Source: Pyrenula massariospora (Eukaryota > Ascomycota > Eurotiomycetes > Pyrenulales > Pyrenulaceae). Taken from it: a DNA stretch of 64,000 nt. Each line of letters begins with the position of its first letter. Positions within the stretch are counted from its first letter, which is position 1. Shown piece by piece: positions 27,397 through 40,001 of the stretch. The notes beneath the pieces are model-generated. The model did no database searches and was not told the DNA's origin. It saw nothing but the letters and a program-made list of their open reading frames with translations. The position numbers were made by a program, and so were the translations under genes. The DNA lies in NCBI GenBank assembly GCA_021030905.1, contig JAGFMI010000015.1:310001-374000 (forward strand), written 5' to 3'.

Positions 27397-29576
27397 ATGG
27401 ACACACTCTCCGTGTCGTCGAAGAAAAGCAGAGCAAAATCTTGTACATCATGTCGGCAAGTAAAGGTGAATGAGTCTCCAAGCTCAGCGTTGAATAGATT
27501 TGATACCGGATAGTTGCGATGCGATGCTCGGGAGAAGCATCCAGCTCCTTGTTCCAGATGCAGCGTAAGGAAGCAAGAATGCATGATGGATGCGAATTTG
27601 AAGAGGGTGAATACGAGAAGGTTTCTCTATCATCTTCCATGTATCGAGTCAGCATAGGAGCGCTAATTATGAACCAGTCGCTTCGGACCACGTTCTGAGA
27701 TGCAATCTTTGAATACATCGGGGCATTCGCAAGCTCGATTCGAGAATGGCCGCTTGAGTCCCCTGAAGAGTCAAAATGACAGTCCATTTCGAACGGACTC
27801 TAGCTGTCGAATCCAACGGCCCGATCTTTTAACCCGGGTTGTTGATCGTCCGAAAAGGCAATCGACTCAAGAGAAATGGCTCAACTTGGATCCACCACCT
27901 GCTAAAGCAGAAGGTTTATCACCTTGGACATTGGGGCCTCTTGAAATCGAACAAGACGTCATCCTAGACCTCTATGCACAGTGAGACGATTTGTTCACCA
28001 CATTTATAATGAAGTCGCTTATACAAAAAAGATTCGCAGAGTACTACTACGTCCACTTGCCTATTTTGGAACCAGTCAGATCGCTCCAAAAGCTCTACAA
28101 GAGCAGTCCGGCCCTCTTTTGGGCCATTGCATTCACAACGAGTCGACACCATCCTCGCCACTCCCATCTATGTATCAAACTACGAGAGCCATTTCGATTG
28201 TTGATCTTGCCTCTTCTCACTAGCCCTGTTCAGGCCCTCAAAGACCTACAAGCCTTGCTTATCATCTGTCAATGGCCGTTTGAGGTTGGATCACAATCAG
28301 AAGATCCATGCTGGATGCACAGCGGGTTTGTGATCAACGCCGCATTGCACATGGGCCTAGACAAGTTCGAAGACGAAGTCTTGTTTGGTCTCCGCCGAGC
28401 CAAGAACTCACTTGAGTTCTACGACCCGAAGTATAGGAGAGGAACCTGGATGAAGGCCTTTCAGATCAGCACCCAGTATGAGCCCAAACTCAACATCATT
28501 CACCAGTTATATTTACTCAACTAACTCCGTGTAGGCTGAGTACATGGTATGGGCTACAACCCCATATTTCTTCAGCATCCTCTCTTAAGAAACTCTCCGA
28601 GTTCTACGAGGGAGAAACCGCAGGGGAAATCATCGCCATGACCGAGATCCAACGTCAAGTCGCTCGTAATATTACCAGCTTGGATGGCCTCTCCATTAAT
28701 GGCCCACAAGTATTCCTTGTGCATCTCTTCAATCAAGAAATGGAAGCAACACGGACGAAATTTGCAGATGTCTGGTCTGCAGCAACAGAGATTAATCTAC
28801 AAGGGGCCAAGCTGTTTGTTTATTCACACAGTCTCTTGTTGGCAGATCCTCAAGAACCCGGAGCGTCGAAGGAATCGGATACTGACCATTTTATTGCGAC
28901 AATCCTACAACAGGGCCACAGCGCTGCTCTAGACCTGATCAAGGTAATCAAAGACTTAGGGTTTGCCAGCACTGCCAGTCCACCCTGCGCCAGAACGGAA
29001 GAAGGTGGCGCACCGCTGCTGGCGCATCCAAAACAGCATTTCAGACTTGCCTTCTATGCGTGTGTTTTCCTACTTAAATACCTCGACTGCAACCCAACGA
29101 CTTCCAGCGCCGATCAGGACGCTGCTCGCAACGCAGTCTCGACGGTCTACCAGGTCTTCAAGCAATTTCTCTCCAGAGAAGAAATGCTCCGCGCTGCACG
29201 TACTATAGAGGTGCTTGACCGGTCGGTAGTACCAGGCCAGAAGCGCATCAAGACAATGGTCAGGACCAGAGGGGGGGCTTCGCTAATCTACAATGCTATC
29301 TGGACCGCAGCGAAAATTCGTGGCCACGAACACAACCCAGAATTCACGGTGAACCCGTCAGCCTCTGGAGAACAAATGGACACTCAGCCCGGTGCGAGTG
29401 CGTTAGATGGTTTGGGCACTTCGGCGACAGAAAATGGACCCTGGGATACAGGCTCACCATTGCCCCAGGTATTTGGCCAACTCTTCCCGTGGGGCATTTG
29501 GGACGATGCTGCATACGACGAACTTGGTTTTGGACAAGATGATCAGTCCTTTTCAGAGTTTCCCGGCAACGTCTAG
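27397..29576 (+). CDS. Zn2Cys6 fungal transcription factor
   Basis: The likely exons are 27397-27465, 27514-27606, 27700-27980, 28032-28475 and 28535-29576 (642 residues). Joining exons 1 and 2 creates the binuclear zinc cluster: SCTSCRQVK plus LRCDAREKHPAPCSRCSVRKQEC, six cysteines with the usual spacing, at about residues 16-45. The middle homology region follows (FAEYYYVHLPILEP, SPALFWAIAFTTSR, ALKDLQALLIICQWPF, FVINAALHMGLDK), as in the Leu3/War1-like branch. The C-terminus is acidic and Gly/Asn-rich, possibly an activation domain. The join between exons 2 and 3 is the least certain because its donor is weak. The target genes are unknown. The nearest divergent neighbour is the DUF1349 gene. 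Confidence 0.87.
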
Positions 29577-29755
29577 AAACATTGCAAATATATCGAATTA
29601 GGAACAACGTGTCTCCTTATTTCTTTCGATGCATCGCCGCGAAAAATCAGATTACAAAAAGATGTTATTTTGGTAACTGCTCTTCTCTCATCGCCTTGCA
29701 CGAGTTAGGAGAGCGACAGTGATCGCTATGGATTCAGGATGCGATAATGGAGACA

Positions 29756-31672
29756 TCACGTCTGCGAGCCCACCGCCCTCGCAGCTTCACTCCTCTCTGA
29801 CCAGCCCTTGATCGCCAGGCACATCGCGGCCCACGCCATCAGGAATGCTGTGAAGCCCATCGTGACGTTGAACACGAACATAGCGTCAAGCTCGTTGTCC
29901 TCAAGCGCCTGTATGCTGTCCCGATTGCTCATCATGAACATTAGACCGCCCGCGATGAGGCAAAAGCTGGTGATGATCTCGGTAGGAGGGCGTTGGGGTA
30001 GGTACGATACGGGGGACCTGAGGTACAGGATAGTGTAGGTCGTGATCCTTGCGACGGAGAAGCCTACGAAGAGATAGCCCCATTGTGCGTGCAGCATCTT
30101 GGACACCATTGACGCTTGGGAATGTGCGCCCATCATGGATCCAAGTAAGAAGATTATAAGTGCGGGGACTGGATTCAAGGAGAAGCGCCATTGCTCCGGC
30201 TGTTGAAAATCTTCAATCGCTCTGGCATCCTCATCACCGAGGAGCTGGATGGTCATTATGAAAAGGTCGCGAATAGTCCTCGATTCGATCATCATGCCGA
30301 GCTATGATGAATCACTCATTAGCTGTAGGGCGGAGACTGTGTGAGGGAGGCTAAACACTTACCAACCCGCCTCCGAAAAACAAAAGCGTGATGGAAACGT
30401 GCTCTAGGTCATTCGGAGCCCACTCACCGCCCGGATTCGAAAGGTGCTCGAGCCAGACGTTAGATGCGCCGTAGGAGCAGATAACGGCCGACTCCATGAA
30501 CTCAGCAGAGGGCATCATAGCGGGCCAGCGTCCGACAATCTCTTTTGGAGGTTTCTTGTTCCACGCCCAGCCAAAATCGGCAAAGCAACCCATCCAGCGG
30601 CCAAACGTCAGCAAGCCATACCAGAAAAAGATGCCACCCTTTATGAAGTGGGCGAGGCCGTTGAAAAGGCTCTTGCCATGCTACACACAAGGATTTCGAA
30701 TTAGTGGCAGCTTCCGGAAGTTCAACAGCCCACACTACACGGCGACGTCGTGGAAGCGACAAAGAATAATACATGGATTTGGAAACACTTACAAAGATTC
30801 CGCCATAGATGACGGCGCCAGTGACGATACATAGAAAGCCGAATAGTAGCATCATGCGGTCAAGGACAGTCCGAGCCATAATGACAGCCTTCAGCGTGCG
30901 CTTGAAACCGGAAAAGCGGCCAATTTTACGCGACAGGAAGCGACCAACGGTCGAACGGCGCGAAAGTATACGCTTCTCAAGATTTTCGACGTCGTCCTCA
31001 GTGCCATCCGAGTGGTAATGTGGCTGCTCGTGGTCGAGCTGCTGGTGCTCCGAGATGCTACTCAGCGAGGATGACTGACCCAAGAGCGACTGATCAGAGT
31101 CGCTGAACCGACCACGCCTATCCGATGCAGTTGTGTCATCGAAGCGCCTAAACGTAATCCTACGCCTGCTGTCAGCGTAAACCGTCACTACGCTCATGAC
31201 GACCCAAGCTACGGCAATGCATGTACTCATCCATCCAATTGAGTTGTGCTTCTCGTTTTCGTACAGTTCAGGCGTCTGGTGGTCATACACGATGCCTAAT
31301 AGCATACCAAAGGCATTTAAAACTAAAAATACTCCCTGAGCCAGCAGGCGGAAGCGCGAGCGGGCCACGCTTAGCATAACAGCTGCATTCTCAGTCAATA
31401 TTTTGCCATGCCGGCCACCCACTCGGACACTCACCGACGGGAAGCACAAAGGACCAACCTATGGTCATAAAGGCAATGTGCGCCAAGATGACGTTGCTGT
31501 GCTCTTTAAGGTGAAAGTAGCTCGAAACTTCAGCATCAATACGCGCAGGTTCGTCCCCCATTTTTATATTAGGGCCGGGTTCTGCGCCGTCATCGCCGTG
31601 GGCGAGTGCCAAGGGCAAAAGCTCCAGCAGGACCGCAGCACCGGCGACGGCGAAGGCATTACACCTCTTCAT
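29756..31672 (-). CDS. YTP1: YTP1-like multi-spanning membrane protein
   Basis: Exons 31672-31435, 31382-30793, 30680-30363 and 30301-29756 encode 563 residues. A signal peptide (MKRCNAFAVAGAAVLLELLPLALAHGD) leads into the DUF2427 region (HSNVILAHIAFMTIGWSFVLP..), then a Ser/Arg-rich loop, and then the Ytp1 C-terminal domain with ten or so hydrophobic segments: HGKSLFNGLAHFIKGGIFFWYGLLTFGRW, AEFMESAVICSYG, QWGYLFVGFSVAR. The family resembles mitochondrial electron-transport proteins in sequence, but its function is not settled. Three GT..AG introns are needed to connect the conserved blocks, and the frame is intact. The start Met at 31672 is the first in frame and gives a good signal peptide. 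Confidence 0.88.
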
Positions 31673-32427
31673 GTGTCCAATTGGACTCGACAGTGGTAGG
31701 TGAACTTGACGACCGGTGAGTTCGTGAACTTGATAAAGATATGTGTGCGTGCGGCGCGCTCAGAAGACTCTTGGTGGATAGGAAATTCAGTTCGCAGTGT
31801 CGAGAACGAGTTGGAAATCAAGGTACAGACAGACATATTAATGACATAGCGCATCAGAACGCAGCTACAGAAAAAATGGCTCATGGTTCGGAGTTTATGT
31901 CATCCCTCGGTGCTTATGATCGCCAAGTGCGATATTCGCAGTTCGTTCGCAGTTCGCATTTCGGCGTCGATCCTTCGATGCGTTATGATCGAAGGCAGCG
32001 AATCGCGCTCTACGCCACGTAAAGGATGAGGCTATTTGGCGGGCCTTAATTATGAGTGAGATTTAGTGATTCCAAATAAGACGGAGAGGACTTGGTCGAG
32101 CAGAAATAGGAGAAACACATTGCAGCGAATAACCGTAAGGCTCGGAAATGAAATATAGAATAATTTGCCTCCGAGAGGCGCAGCATAATTTTAAAAAGCA
32201 GCAGAAATACTGTTAGAGAAGCTGAATAGTACCTCAAAGAGATTTATATCACTGTTTCCTTGTCAATCTCTCCTCGTGGTCGCTTTCCACCCACAGTAAT
32301 TTCTTCTGGTGATCCATATCCCTTGTCCTGTTCGTGCTTTTGAGAATGATGTGAGAGAGCAACTAAGCGAATGTAAGCAAGCCGAAGTTATCAAATACAT
32401 GCTCGACGAGTGAGCGAGAGAGAAGAC

Positions 32428-32694
32428 TTATTGCGTAGCATGCCCCACTTCGGTGGCGGTGGAGGCAGATGTGGGGTTTTGTGGTCTGACCCAAGGTGTT
32501 CTCTGTGCGCTTTCCATCGTAATTTCGGGCTCGGCAACGTCCTTCAGTGGGTCGCACATCGTTTGAATGTCGCCATCGACTTTTACAAATTCGAAAGTCG
32601 CAGATTGTGCGTGCCCCGTGCCAGTCTTACCTTGCTTCTCAGTCATTGCGAGTACCGCTCCGTCGGACACTGTCGGCTTCCTCGGCAGAGGCAT
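32428..32694 (-). CDS. Possible small unknown protein (88 residues)
   Basis: An ATG-initiated frame with hydrophilic, coding-like composition (MPLPRKPTVSDGAVLAMTEK...). No domain or signal peptide is seen. It could be a real small gene or an exon of one. It is isolated and has no supporting splice signals. Confidence 0.3.
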   Translation of the reverse strand: MPLPRKPTVSDGAVLAMTEKQGKTGTGHAQSATFEFVKVDGDIQTMCDPLKDVAEPEITMESAQRTPWVRPQNPTSASTATEVGHATQ

Positions 32695-33136
32695 GAGTGA
32701 TGAAGGTTAACGTAAAAAATAGAGGAGCGAAAGCCGATTTCTCAACGCGAGATCCGTTTTCATGGGATGAGCAGTCCCGAGCTATCTTTTCTAGCTCCTC
32801 GCAAGGAAGTATACGTAATGACTTCCATAGCCACCGGAAGCCACGTTACAAGACCACCAGAACTGCATGGTGCATTTCAGTGTACTTCATATATCTTAGA
32901 GGCGTCTATATAGAATGTTATAAGAGCAAATCCAGATATCTCCCCCCACCTTTTCCCCCCTCTTTCATCAAAGCTCAGCCGTCGTGTCCCCCGCCTCGAT
33001 GCGTGCCCCTACCCATTCATCCCAGCTAGACATATATTTCATTTTCTGAAGCCGGTTCCACCATGAATAGCTTTTCATTGCTTACATGTTCGTGGTCTCT
33101 CGCTGCTCTGACAGTTTCTGATCGTATAACGAAACT

Positions 33137-33730
33137 TCATTTAGATCCAGAAGAAGCCTGCTGTCTGCTGTCTAGCCGCGGCGATGATGACGGTGATGAT
33201 TGGGTTGACACTGGTAATTTGCTGCCTTCACCTAGGGAAGCATCTATGGCATCCATAGCCTCTTCGATTTGGATGTGTTCCGATATGGAATCGACATTTT
33301 CTGGTAGCGGATGAAAATGTAGAGGTGACGGCGTCTCTTCGTGGTGCATGAATTGCCTTTTAGGAACGAGGCTTATTGAAGGCGTAGGAGCAGAGAGTGG
33401 GATAGATATAGCAATCAGGACAAATTCCGTTATCATGTTGTCTATACCGATGACCAAGGTCAATTTGCCGTAGTTGATGCAATAGCCTTTGCGCTCGTGG
33501 AGATTCGCCATCTCGAAGGGAATCGCGAACCAGCCGTCCAGCTTTATGACGTGGTTGCTTAGGGAGTGGTTCATCTTCGCCTAGGACGCTCTCAATATGA
33601 GAAAACTCATCTGTAAGTGAGTGGCTGGCCTGGTTAGAGTTCCTTGGATCCAGGCTACTAGGTCTAGCAACGGGATGTCGCTCGGAGCGGTAGGTTGATC
33701 TTGCTCGATCCTCATGGCCTCGATTGAACA
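33137..33730 (-). CDS. Possible unknown two-exon protein, start unclear
   Basis: Two frames on the minus strand can be joined across a candidate intron inside about 33461-33365. The first part (HPVARPSSLDPRNSNQ...EFSHIESVLGEDEP) and the second (QFMHHEETPSPLHFHPLPENVDSISEHIQIEEAMDAIDASLGEG) both look coding: acidic, Ser/Pro-rich, with few rare patterns. There is no clean ATG, because an in-frame stop lies just upstream of the first exon. Either an upstream exon is missing from the model or the gene is broken. No domain is recognised. Confidence 0.3.
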
Positions 33731-34927
33731 AGACTCAAGGCGCCATTGTCGGTACAGACCGTTAGATCTGAGTCAAATTAATTACATCAACAGCCTTAGC
33801 CTTGTCTTTGTTCCCTTTGCCCACCATATAGCATAATTTGATCTATTTCCTCTATAGAGCCAGTGTTAATGCAAAGGTCTTGCTTGTCCCGCCCGACGTA
33901 CTCCTACAGAATTGCTTGACTTTCATATGGAGAATAATTGTCACAACTGGCTCGCGGCATATTGAAAGCAGATGCTGTTACTGGATCTGCTTGATCTCCT
34001 TCTTCTAAGGCAATGCTCAATTTCTTTAGCGCGTCTGTGGGTTATTTTGTCCTTTTCTTCCTCCCTTACATGCTCAATATTTGACCTATGGCTGCGGATT
34101 GTCTATGTCCTGCACGCCTTAGGCAGCGGCTGTTGGAAATATTTACTCTATGGCAAGGATCAAGGTACGATTTCTTGAAATCCAGGGATATTACCCGCCG
34201 TTTACGTTGGTAAATGCTACCAATTTCGTCGGTCATTGTCGGTACGGATGGCATTCCTAGCTGCGGCATGCGTCGAAGCAGGTGTAACGAAGTCCACCAA
34301 AAATCGCGGCAACACATCATTCGTATATCTCTGATAACTGGCTTTGCCATCGCAGGTCTCGTTCTGAAGCTCCTTCAGAGTTGCCTCTCCGCGCTCCTAG
34401 GTTTTCCAGAGGGTGGCGTATTCTAATTGCTCAGGGGAAAAGCTTTCGAGGCTCAACATTGAAAAGTTGATCAAACGGATTCTACGAATCCAAAATGACC
34501 AGCGATCAATAATTGAAGGAACATAGGAGGCGAAAATGGTTCATTTGAGCGGTCATGAATATCACATCAACGGGTATAAGGGGTTGCAGGAAGCTGACGC
34601 TCGCTATATCCGCGGAGCCTTTTTGCAGTGGAAGTTATCAAATATACTAGGCTCGCTAGCGATGATCGCACACTGTGGATGGTGAAGTTTTACGAGACCA
34701 TTGCTCGTTGAAAAAAGCGCCTGATAGTAGTCATGGTCTCCAACTGCAGGACTGTGAAGTGAGATGTCTCTTGGTAAGGGTCTTATCGAATAAAGGGTAG
34801 CGTAAATATATCCAAAATGGGTATGTAATTAGTTGCCAGGACCATGGCTAAGCGAGAATGTTAGGCAGAAACCCTCAATGTCTACCAAGAATGGTTTGCT
34901 ATCTTACACAAATGAGAGTACATTACT

Positions 34928-35026
34928 GTTTTCTTTCTCTTCTTCTTCTTCTTCTTCTTCTTCTTATTCTTCGTCGTCGTCGTCTTCATCGTCGTCGTCT
35001 TCCTCGTCTTCATTGTCGGAAAGATA
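34928..35026. repeat. CTT/CGT trinucleotide repeat encoding an acidic tail
   Basis: A run of CTT units passes into CGT/CTT mixtures. On the minus strand it encodes alternating Asp and Glu at the end of the ankyrin protein. The stop codon of that gene lies within the repeat and differs from the repeat unit GAA by one base. Confidence 0.85.
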
Positions 35027-37598
35027 AATGTCTGTGTCTATTGCTTCAATCGCCATGCTTTCCAGACGACTGATCTCAGATTCTTCAATACCACAGTCTC
35101 GAAGCACACTTGCCCACTCTGCCCACAATCCTTTCCCCATGGCAGTTTCTGATGGCGTCATACCATTGGCAGATCTTGCATGCAAGTCTGCGCCAGCCTT
35201 GATGAGCGCTCCAAGTGCACGCGACAAAGATGGTCCATTTCGCTCGCTTTCGAGGAGAATATGAAGCGGCATTCCATATTCACCTTCACAATTTGGATTT
35301 GCGCCATGGTCAAGGAAGAATCCTACAGAACCAAAATCGCCGTATCCCGACCCTTGACAAGCTGTGCACAACAGCTCGTCCCTTTGATTCCGCATGTCTA
35401 TGAATCCTATATCATGGTGCAGAAGGGATTTAAGGATAGGCTGGGAAAACGGTGAGTTCATGCTTGTAATCATCCTTCAGGACCTCACTCACCACGGTGG
35501 AGGTTGAACTGTCAAGTACTATATTTGTCAAGCAATCTGGATGAGAATCTAGGGCAGCTAATGAGCCAGTCGTACGAGCAACAGATGAGATTGCCGACAA
35601 ATCGGCGCCATGTTCTAGAAGCACTTTCATGCACTCCAGATATCGTTTCCGCCTCTCGCCATGCATATCACTATAGTTGATACCAATTTGGCCTATGGAT
35701 GGTCTATGACTTGTTAGCAGATGCAGAAGACTATTTCGTAATCTATTCAAGAACTCACACGAAAGACATTTCCCATGCATCGAATCCAACTTCGAAGGAA
35801 TTTACATCTGCACCATTCTTAAGCAGATACTCACATATTCCAGGCTGCTCATGGTACTGTGCATACTATGTAACGTCAGAGCCAGTCTGAAATCATTTAG
35901 ATCACAATAGAAAATACAATACTCACAGACAGAAAGGACCGACCTTCAGGATCGCAATCACTAAGCGATATTTGGCCAGTCCTAAGCATTAGCTGAAGCT
36001 CGTCAAGATCTCCGACCTTGATGATGTCGAACACACACGCATCCATTGGAATAATGTTGGCGAAAGAAAGTGTCGGACGGAGTGAATAACATCCTTGATA
36101 TGTCATTTGCTGAAATACTGAAAGTGTGATTTTGCGACGAAGTGATGAGGCCTTTGGCAAGATTGTGGCACGAGCGCCAAAAAAATCTCTAGACTGTGTG
36201 CTTGAAGTATTACCGGGCAGAAGTTCGTGATATTTTGCAGCTGTTATGATCGAGAGGGTAGCTGAATCGGTGACAAACTCATATGCGGCAGTGTCGCTGC
36301 CAGCCATGAAAGCCAATCTCAACTGCTCAGTCGTCGCTGTCGACTATTAATTTTGAACTTCATAGTCAAACCAAACGCTCGTCTCACCTTGACCGATGAG
36401 CTGGACAGAATCGGTTGATGTGCACAATCCTGTAAGCTTTCGCAAAGTACGGCGCTGTCGCTTCTTCAGACACAATTTGTCATTCGGCTCTTCCTCATAT
36501 TCAGATTTTCTTTCGGCGTTGTTCTGTATGAGATAATTTTCTCTTGGCTCAGTAAAACACGCCAAAACTTCCTGCAGCTCGTTGATAATTTCCTGGGCTT
36601 CTTCAGACTCCACACAACCTTCTTTTCCTTCGGCCAGAGAACACAACTCATTCATGTGACGCCACAGTGCATCGTCTGCAGCATTGTGTTCCACAAGGCT
36701 GTGTCTAACCTGGGTCGAATTGCGTTCGGACTGTTTCTCCGTGGCAAAGCCCTGCATAGTGGAAAGTTGAGCAGACAGTGATTGACCGAGTTGCTTGAAG
36801 AGCTCTTGCATTTGACGGGATTGCGCCGCGGACATGTCCTGAACCTTGTTCGTTAAATTTTCATTGAGGCTCGTCAAAATCTGCATTTGATTTTGCTGCG
36901 CAGAGTCTACGTCCCCTTTCACGGTTGTCAGCAGATCTTCCATCTTTGATGCCAGTGAATCTGCCCCCGTGGATAGACTTTGGCCAGAGCCTTGTTGGTT
37001 AGTCGGTTCTCCTTCTAGCTGTGTGCCATTACCGCCTTGATCAACGTGGAGAGCACCAACGCTGGGGGAAAATCTTTGTGAGAACACATCGAAAGAAGTT
37101 TGGATCTTGTCGACCTTGATACTGCATACCATCAGCTGTGGGCATGAAGTCCCCCTGAGTAGCATGAGCTTACAAAGTCTGAAGCCCAGTCCATTGGACT
37201 ATCTGGTCGTAAATATGAAGCACTTCATAGCGTATCTTACCAAGATCCTCTTTTTGCAAAAGGATCTGTATCCATTTCCAGGACTTTACTACTTTACCAT
37301 CTCCATGTTTTGTGCAAAGACTGATCAGCTTCTTCTCTAGCGACGTGACGGTCGTCTTACAGCCCTTGAAGATACAGCGAAGCTTGGCGATATGTTCTTC
37401 AGGCATGTTCTGTGCTTCAAGCGTTGCTTGTAAAGTATCCTTCAATACTGTCTCAAGGCTTTGAAGGCTCTCTAGTAATTGCCGCACTTCGCCGGGGCCA
37501 TCTCTGATCCCACCTAGAACTTTAGAGATGACCGCTAATGACTGTAATGAGACTGTGACAAGAGCTGTGATGCTTGCCGCGACGCTCACAGCCTCCAT
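34964..37598 (-). CDS. STAND-type N-domain fused to coiled coil and ankyrin repeats, no NTPase
   Basis: Exons 37598-37174, 37121-36388, 36336-35927, 35865-35759, 35670-35493 and 35440-34964 give 776 residues. Residues 1-140 (MEAVSVAASITALVTVSLQSLAVISKVLGG..) are the helical domain found at the N-terminus of fungal STAND/NLR proteins. A Gln/Ser-rich, probably coiled-coil region of about 250 residues follows (MEDLLTTVKGDVDSAQQNQMQ..). The C-terminal half has ankyrin-type units: ICEYLLKNGADVNSF, YLECMKVLLEHGADLS, SVGFFLDHGANPNCEGEYGMPLHILLE and ALIKAGADLHARSANGMTPSETA. No Walker A or B is present. The end is a poly-Asp/Glu tail coded by a microsatellite. All five introns were placed to keep these repeats in frame, and the total is an exact multiple of three. 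The role is probably recognition or scaffolding, and the partner is unknown. Confidence 0.85.
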
Positions 37599-39064
37599 TG
37601 CAGTCTTTGGTAGATGGATGCGTCAGGAAATAGGATGAGTAAGGCCAATAATAGCTTGAAGAAGATGTGTTTGATTAAATGATATCCTTCGCTATACAGA
37701 GGGAAGCTTGATATGTTGAATATGGCAAAGGGTGGGATGGCCCCGCGCGAAGTGCGTTACTAACATCGTGACGAGGCAGACACGCGAGGCAGGGGGACAG
37801 AAGTCGTGTCACCCCCATACTCGGCTGTTTGCCAGTAAACAAATTCTGTTCCAGAGCCTCGAAGGGAGGCTGTGCAAGATGGTGGCTGCAATAGGCTCTC
37901 GATTCTGGAGAGAACGCCCAGACACTCCGGAACAAAAGCCACAGATTTACGTGCGGAGGGGGGCCAACCAATGAGGGTTGCTAGGTACTGTTTGGTCACC
38001 ATCTCAGTCGAACTTTTCCTACAACCATAACGGCAAAGCCGTGTGTTAGCTGCTGACCCTCAAGAGCGAGCCTCGCCCTGGAACTCGTGGGGACGAGCGT
38101 CCCCCACCAATTTCAATCTTCGGCGGCAAACTTGCCCAAAACTAACTAGTTAGCCCTTAGAGAGAAGTTGCCCGGCCTAGAGTTTATGAACCTCTTCCCC
38201 TACAAGCACGCCGTTGCTCTACAAAATAAGACCTTCATTGATCACTCAACGTCAGATTCACCTTCGTTCATGGAAACCAGAAGAACAGTGGTCAATATCT
38301 TGGATTCGTTGGTAACAACGCCCGCTATTTTGAAATGGTAGGGGGAAATCTGGTCCCCGATTGTTATCCAGCAGAGGAAACTAGTAGCCTTTTGGAGTTT
38401 TAAAATCTACAGGAATCCTGAGACTTACAATCAGCTTTACAGCTATAGACAGAGTATTCCTCACTACATCAGCATCCTCAGTGATATCGTAGGATAGATC
38501 CAAGGATAGCCTCAAGGCCGTGCAAAGAAGGGGAAAAACAAATTGGTGCTCTACGCCGTGTGAGTAAGTAGAGCAGTCGAATGTCTTGCAATTCCACGAA
38601 GACCAATGACACCGTCAGAGTCCTGTTGACGTCCGGGATATTCACAGCTAGCGCAAAAATTGACTTTGATGACCCCGTTAGGTGGGGAGGATGTAAAACG
38701 TACGTAGTACAGAGAATAAAAGCTGCAGTAGTTAAAGCTCCAGGGATCTCTTCCCCAAAAAGCTTCGGCACCTCCATGTGCCTGATCGAGCAGAGATTCT
38801 GCTTGCGCGCAGAGAGGTGAGCAGAGCCTACGCGAGTAGCCGTCCTCCTGATCAGCCATTTCACAATCGGTGACACGGATCTTGCTGCCCATCTTGAAAC
38901 TTGGTACGACGTGTAGTATTGGCTTCAGTAAGTCTCAGGAGGGGTCAGTTCAGGTAGTCTTTGGTGAGTATGCGCTGGGTCTAAATTCAATCAGCATTAA
39001 GAAACTCACACATCGCATCAAGCCTACCAACATAGAAAGTGCAAGTGTACATATTGATGAGATA
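37599..39064. other. Intergenic region, no supported gene
   Basis: About 1.5 kb. Two overlapping minus-strand frames near 38478-38892 have no recognised motif and no convincing start. The 37730-38130 stretch is C/G-richer than its surroundings and may be an old inserted sequence. Nothing can be assigned. Confidence 0.4.
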
Positions 39065-40001
39065 TCATCGACTATAACCTGGAGAATAATTTGGAGAGAA
39101 GTTAGGTAATCTTGACGGCATGTCGGAAAATTCAGAGTTGGTGCTTGATGACATTCCAGAAAACGCGGACGCCGGTTCCATTATGCGTTGGGATATGCTG
39201 GAATGGCTCCCCAGAGCCGAATTCGGGTAGAAATTAGGGCTTGGTGAAGCAGATGAAGTCGGTTGCGGTACATTAAAATGCCCTTGCGAAGCCTTGTGAA
39301 AGGGCTGAGACATCGATTCGAGGATAGATTGGGATAGAGGAAGACCGAATATTGACTGGGTATGTTGGACGACCAATTGCGCTTCCGGGACCAATGGCCA
39401 AACGAAGGGCTGAAACACCGGCAAGGCTATACTCAACGGAGCTTGAGATGGTGACTCGGTCTGTGTTTTATCGGATCTAGAGCTAGGGGAGTAAGGGTTG
39501 GTCTGGCGCTTGGATACGAGTAGGTTTTTAAGCTTTGCGCCAAGGTGGTTCCGTTTTACCACATCACTGTGTAAGGTGCCCTCAGCTTCCCTTTTCCTTT
39601 GCACCCTTTCAGGTTGGCGGACCTGGTTCAAAGGACTATGTTCCGTGGTAGGATTATGAGCGATATATTGGAGAGAAGTGGGAAATTTAGGATTCGACGG
39701 CGACGGGAACCAAAACTTTCCTGTACTTGGAGTCGAGGGAGCACGGGGAGCAGGGACCGCGGCATCTGGCAATGATTAAATCGAGTCAGCATATCGTCTC
39801 GTCTTAAATACTGCGGGAGAGATGGTTTTGCTTAGATGGTAAAAGCTCAATCAGCTTCACGATTGACTTGCACTAACTTTCGCTGCTATTTGAAGGCGAC
39901 AGCTCATTTCCCACGACCTCTGCGGACACTATCCAGTTCGACGGGAACGCACTTTTGTACGTCCTTCCAGTGCGATGTCGAAGACTATCGGAATCGGCCA
40001 T
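39065..40001 (-). CDS. Ser/Pro-rich unknown protein, 274 residues
   Basis: Exons 40001-39878 and 39765-39065. The ATG at 40001 has a good context (GCCATGGCC). A GTTAGT..GCCAG intron of 112 bases joins NSSEN to AAVPAPRAPSTPS in frame. The second exon has a basic patch (KREAEGTLHSDVVKRNHLGAKLKNLLVSKRQ) that could be a nuclear localisation signal. Long Ser/Pro/Phe-rich low-complexity stretches follow. No domain is recognised. A reading frame continues upstream of the chosen ATG, so another 5' exon is possible. The composition suggests a disordered regulatory protein, which is inference only. Confidence 0.55.

Larger units (their letters stand above)
31673..34963. other. Long interval with two weak coding candidates
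   Basis: About 3.3 kb between YTP1 and the ankyrin protein. Apart from the two minus-strand candidates listed separately (32428-32694, 33137-33730), only short frames are visible. The DNA around 33770-34850 is slightly A+T-rich and unassigned. Confidence 0.4.

Noticed and set aside
36323-36358. 36-base intron joining WFDYE to LRLAF in the ankyrin gene
   Set aside because: Below the usual minimum. The GTGAGA..GACAG intron at 36387-36337 is canonical and in frame.
38478-38892. Two overlapping minus-strand frames as a gene
   Set aside because: Neither shows a motif, and both being open together points to chance in C/G-rich DNA.
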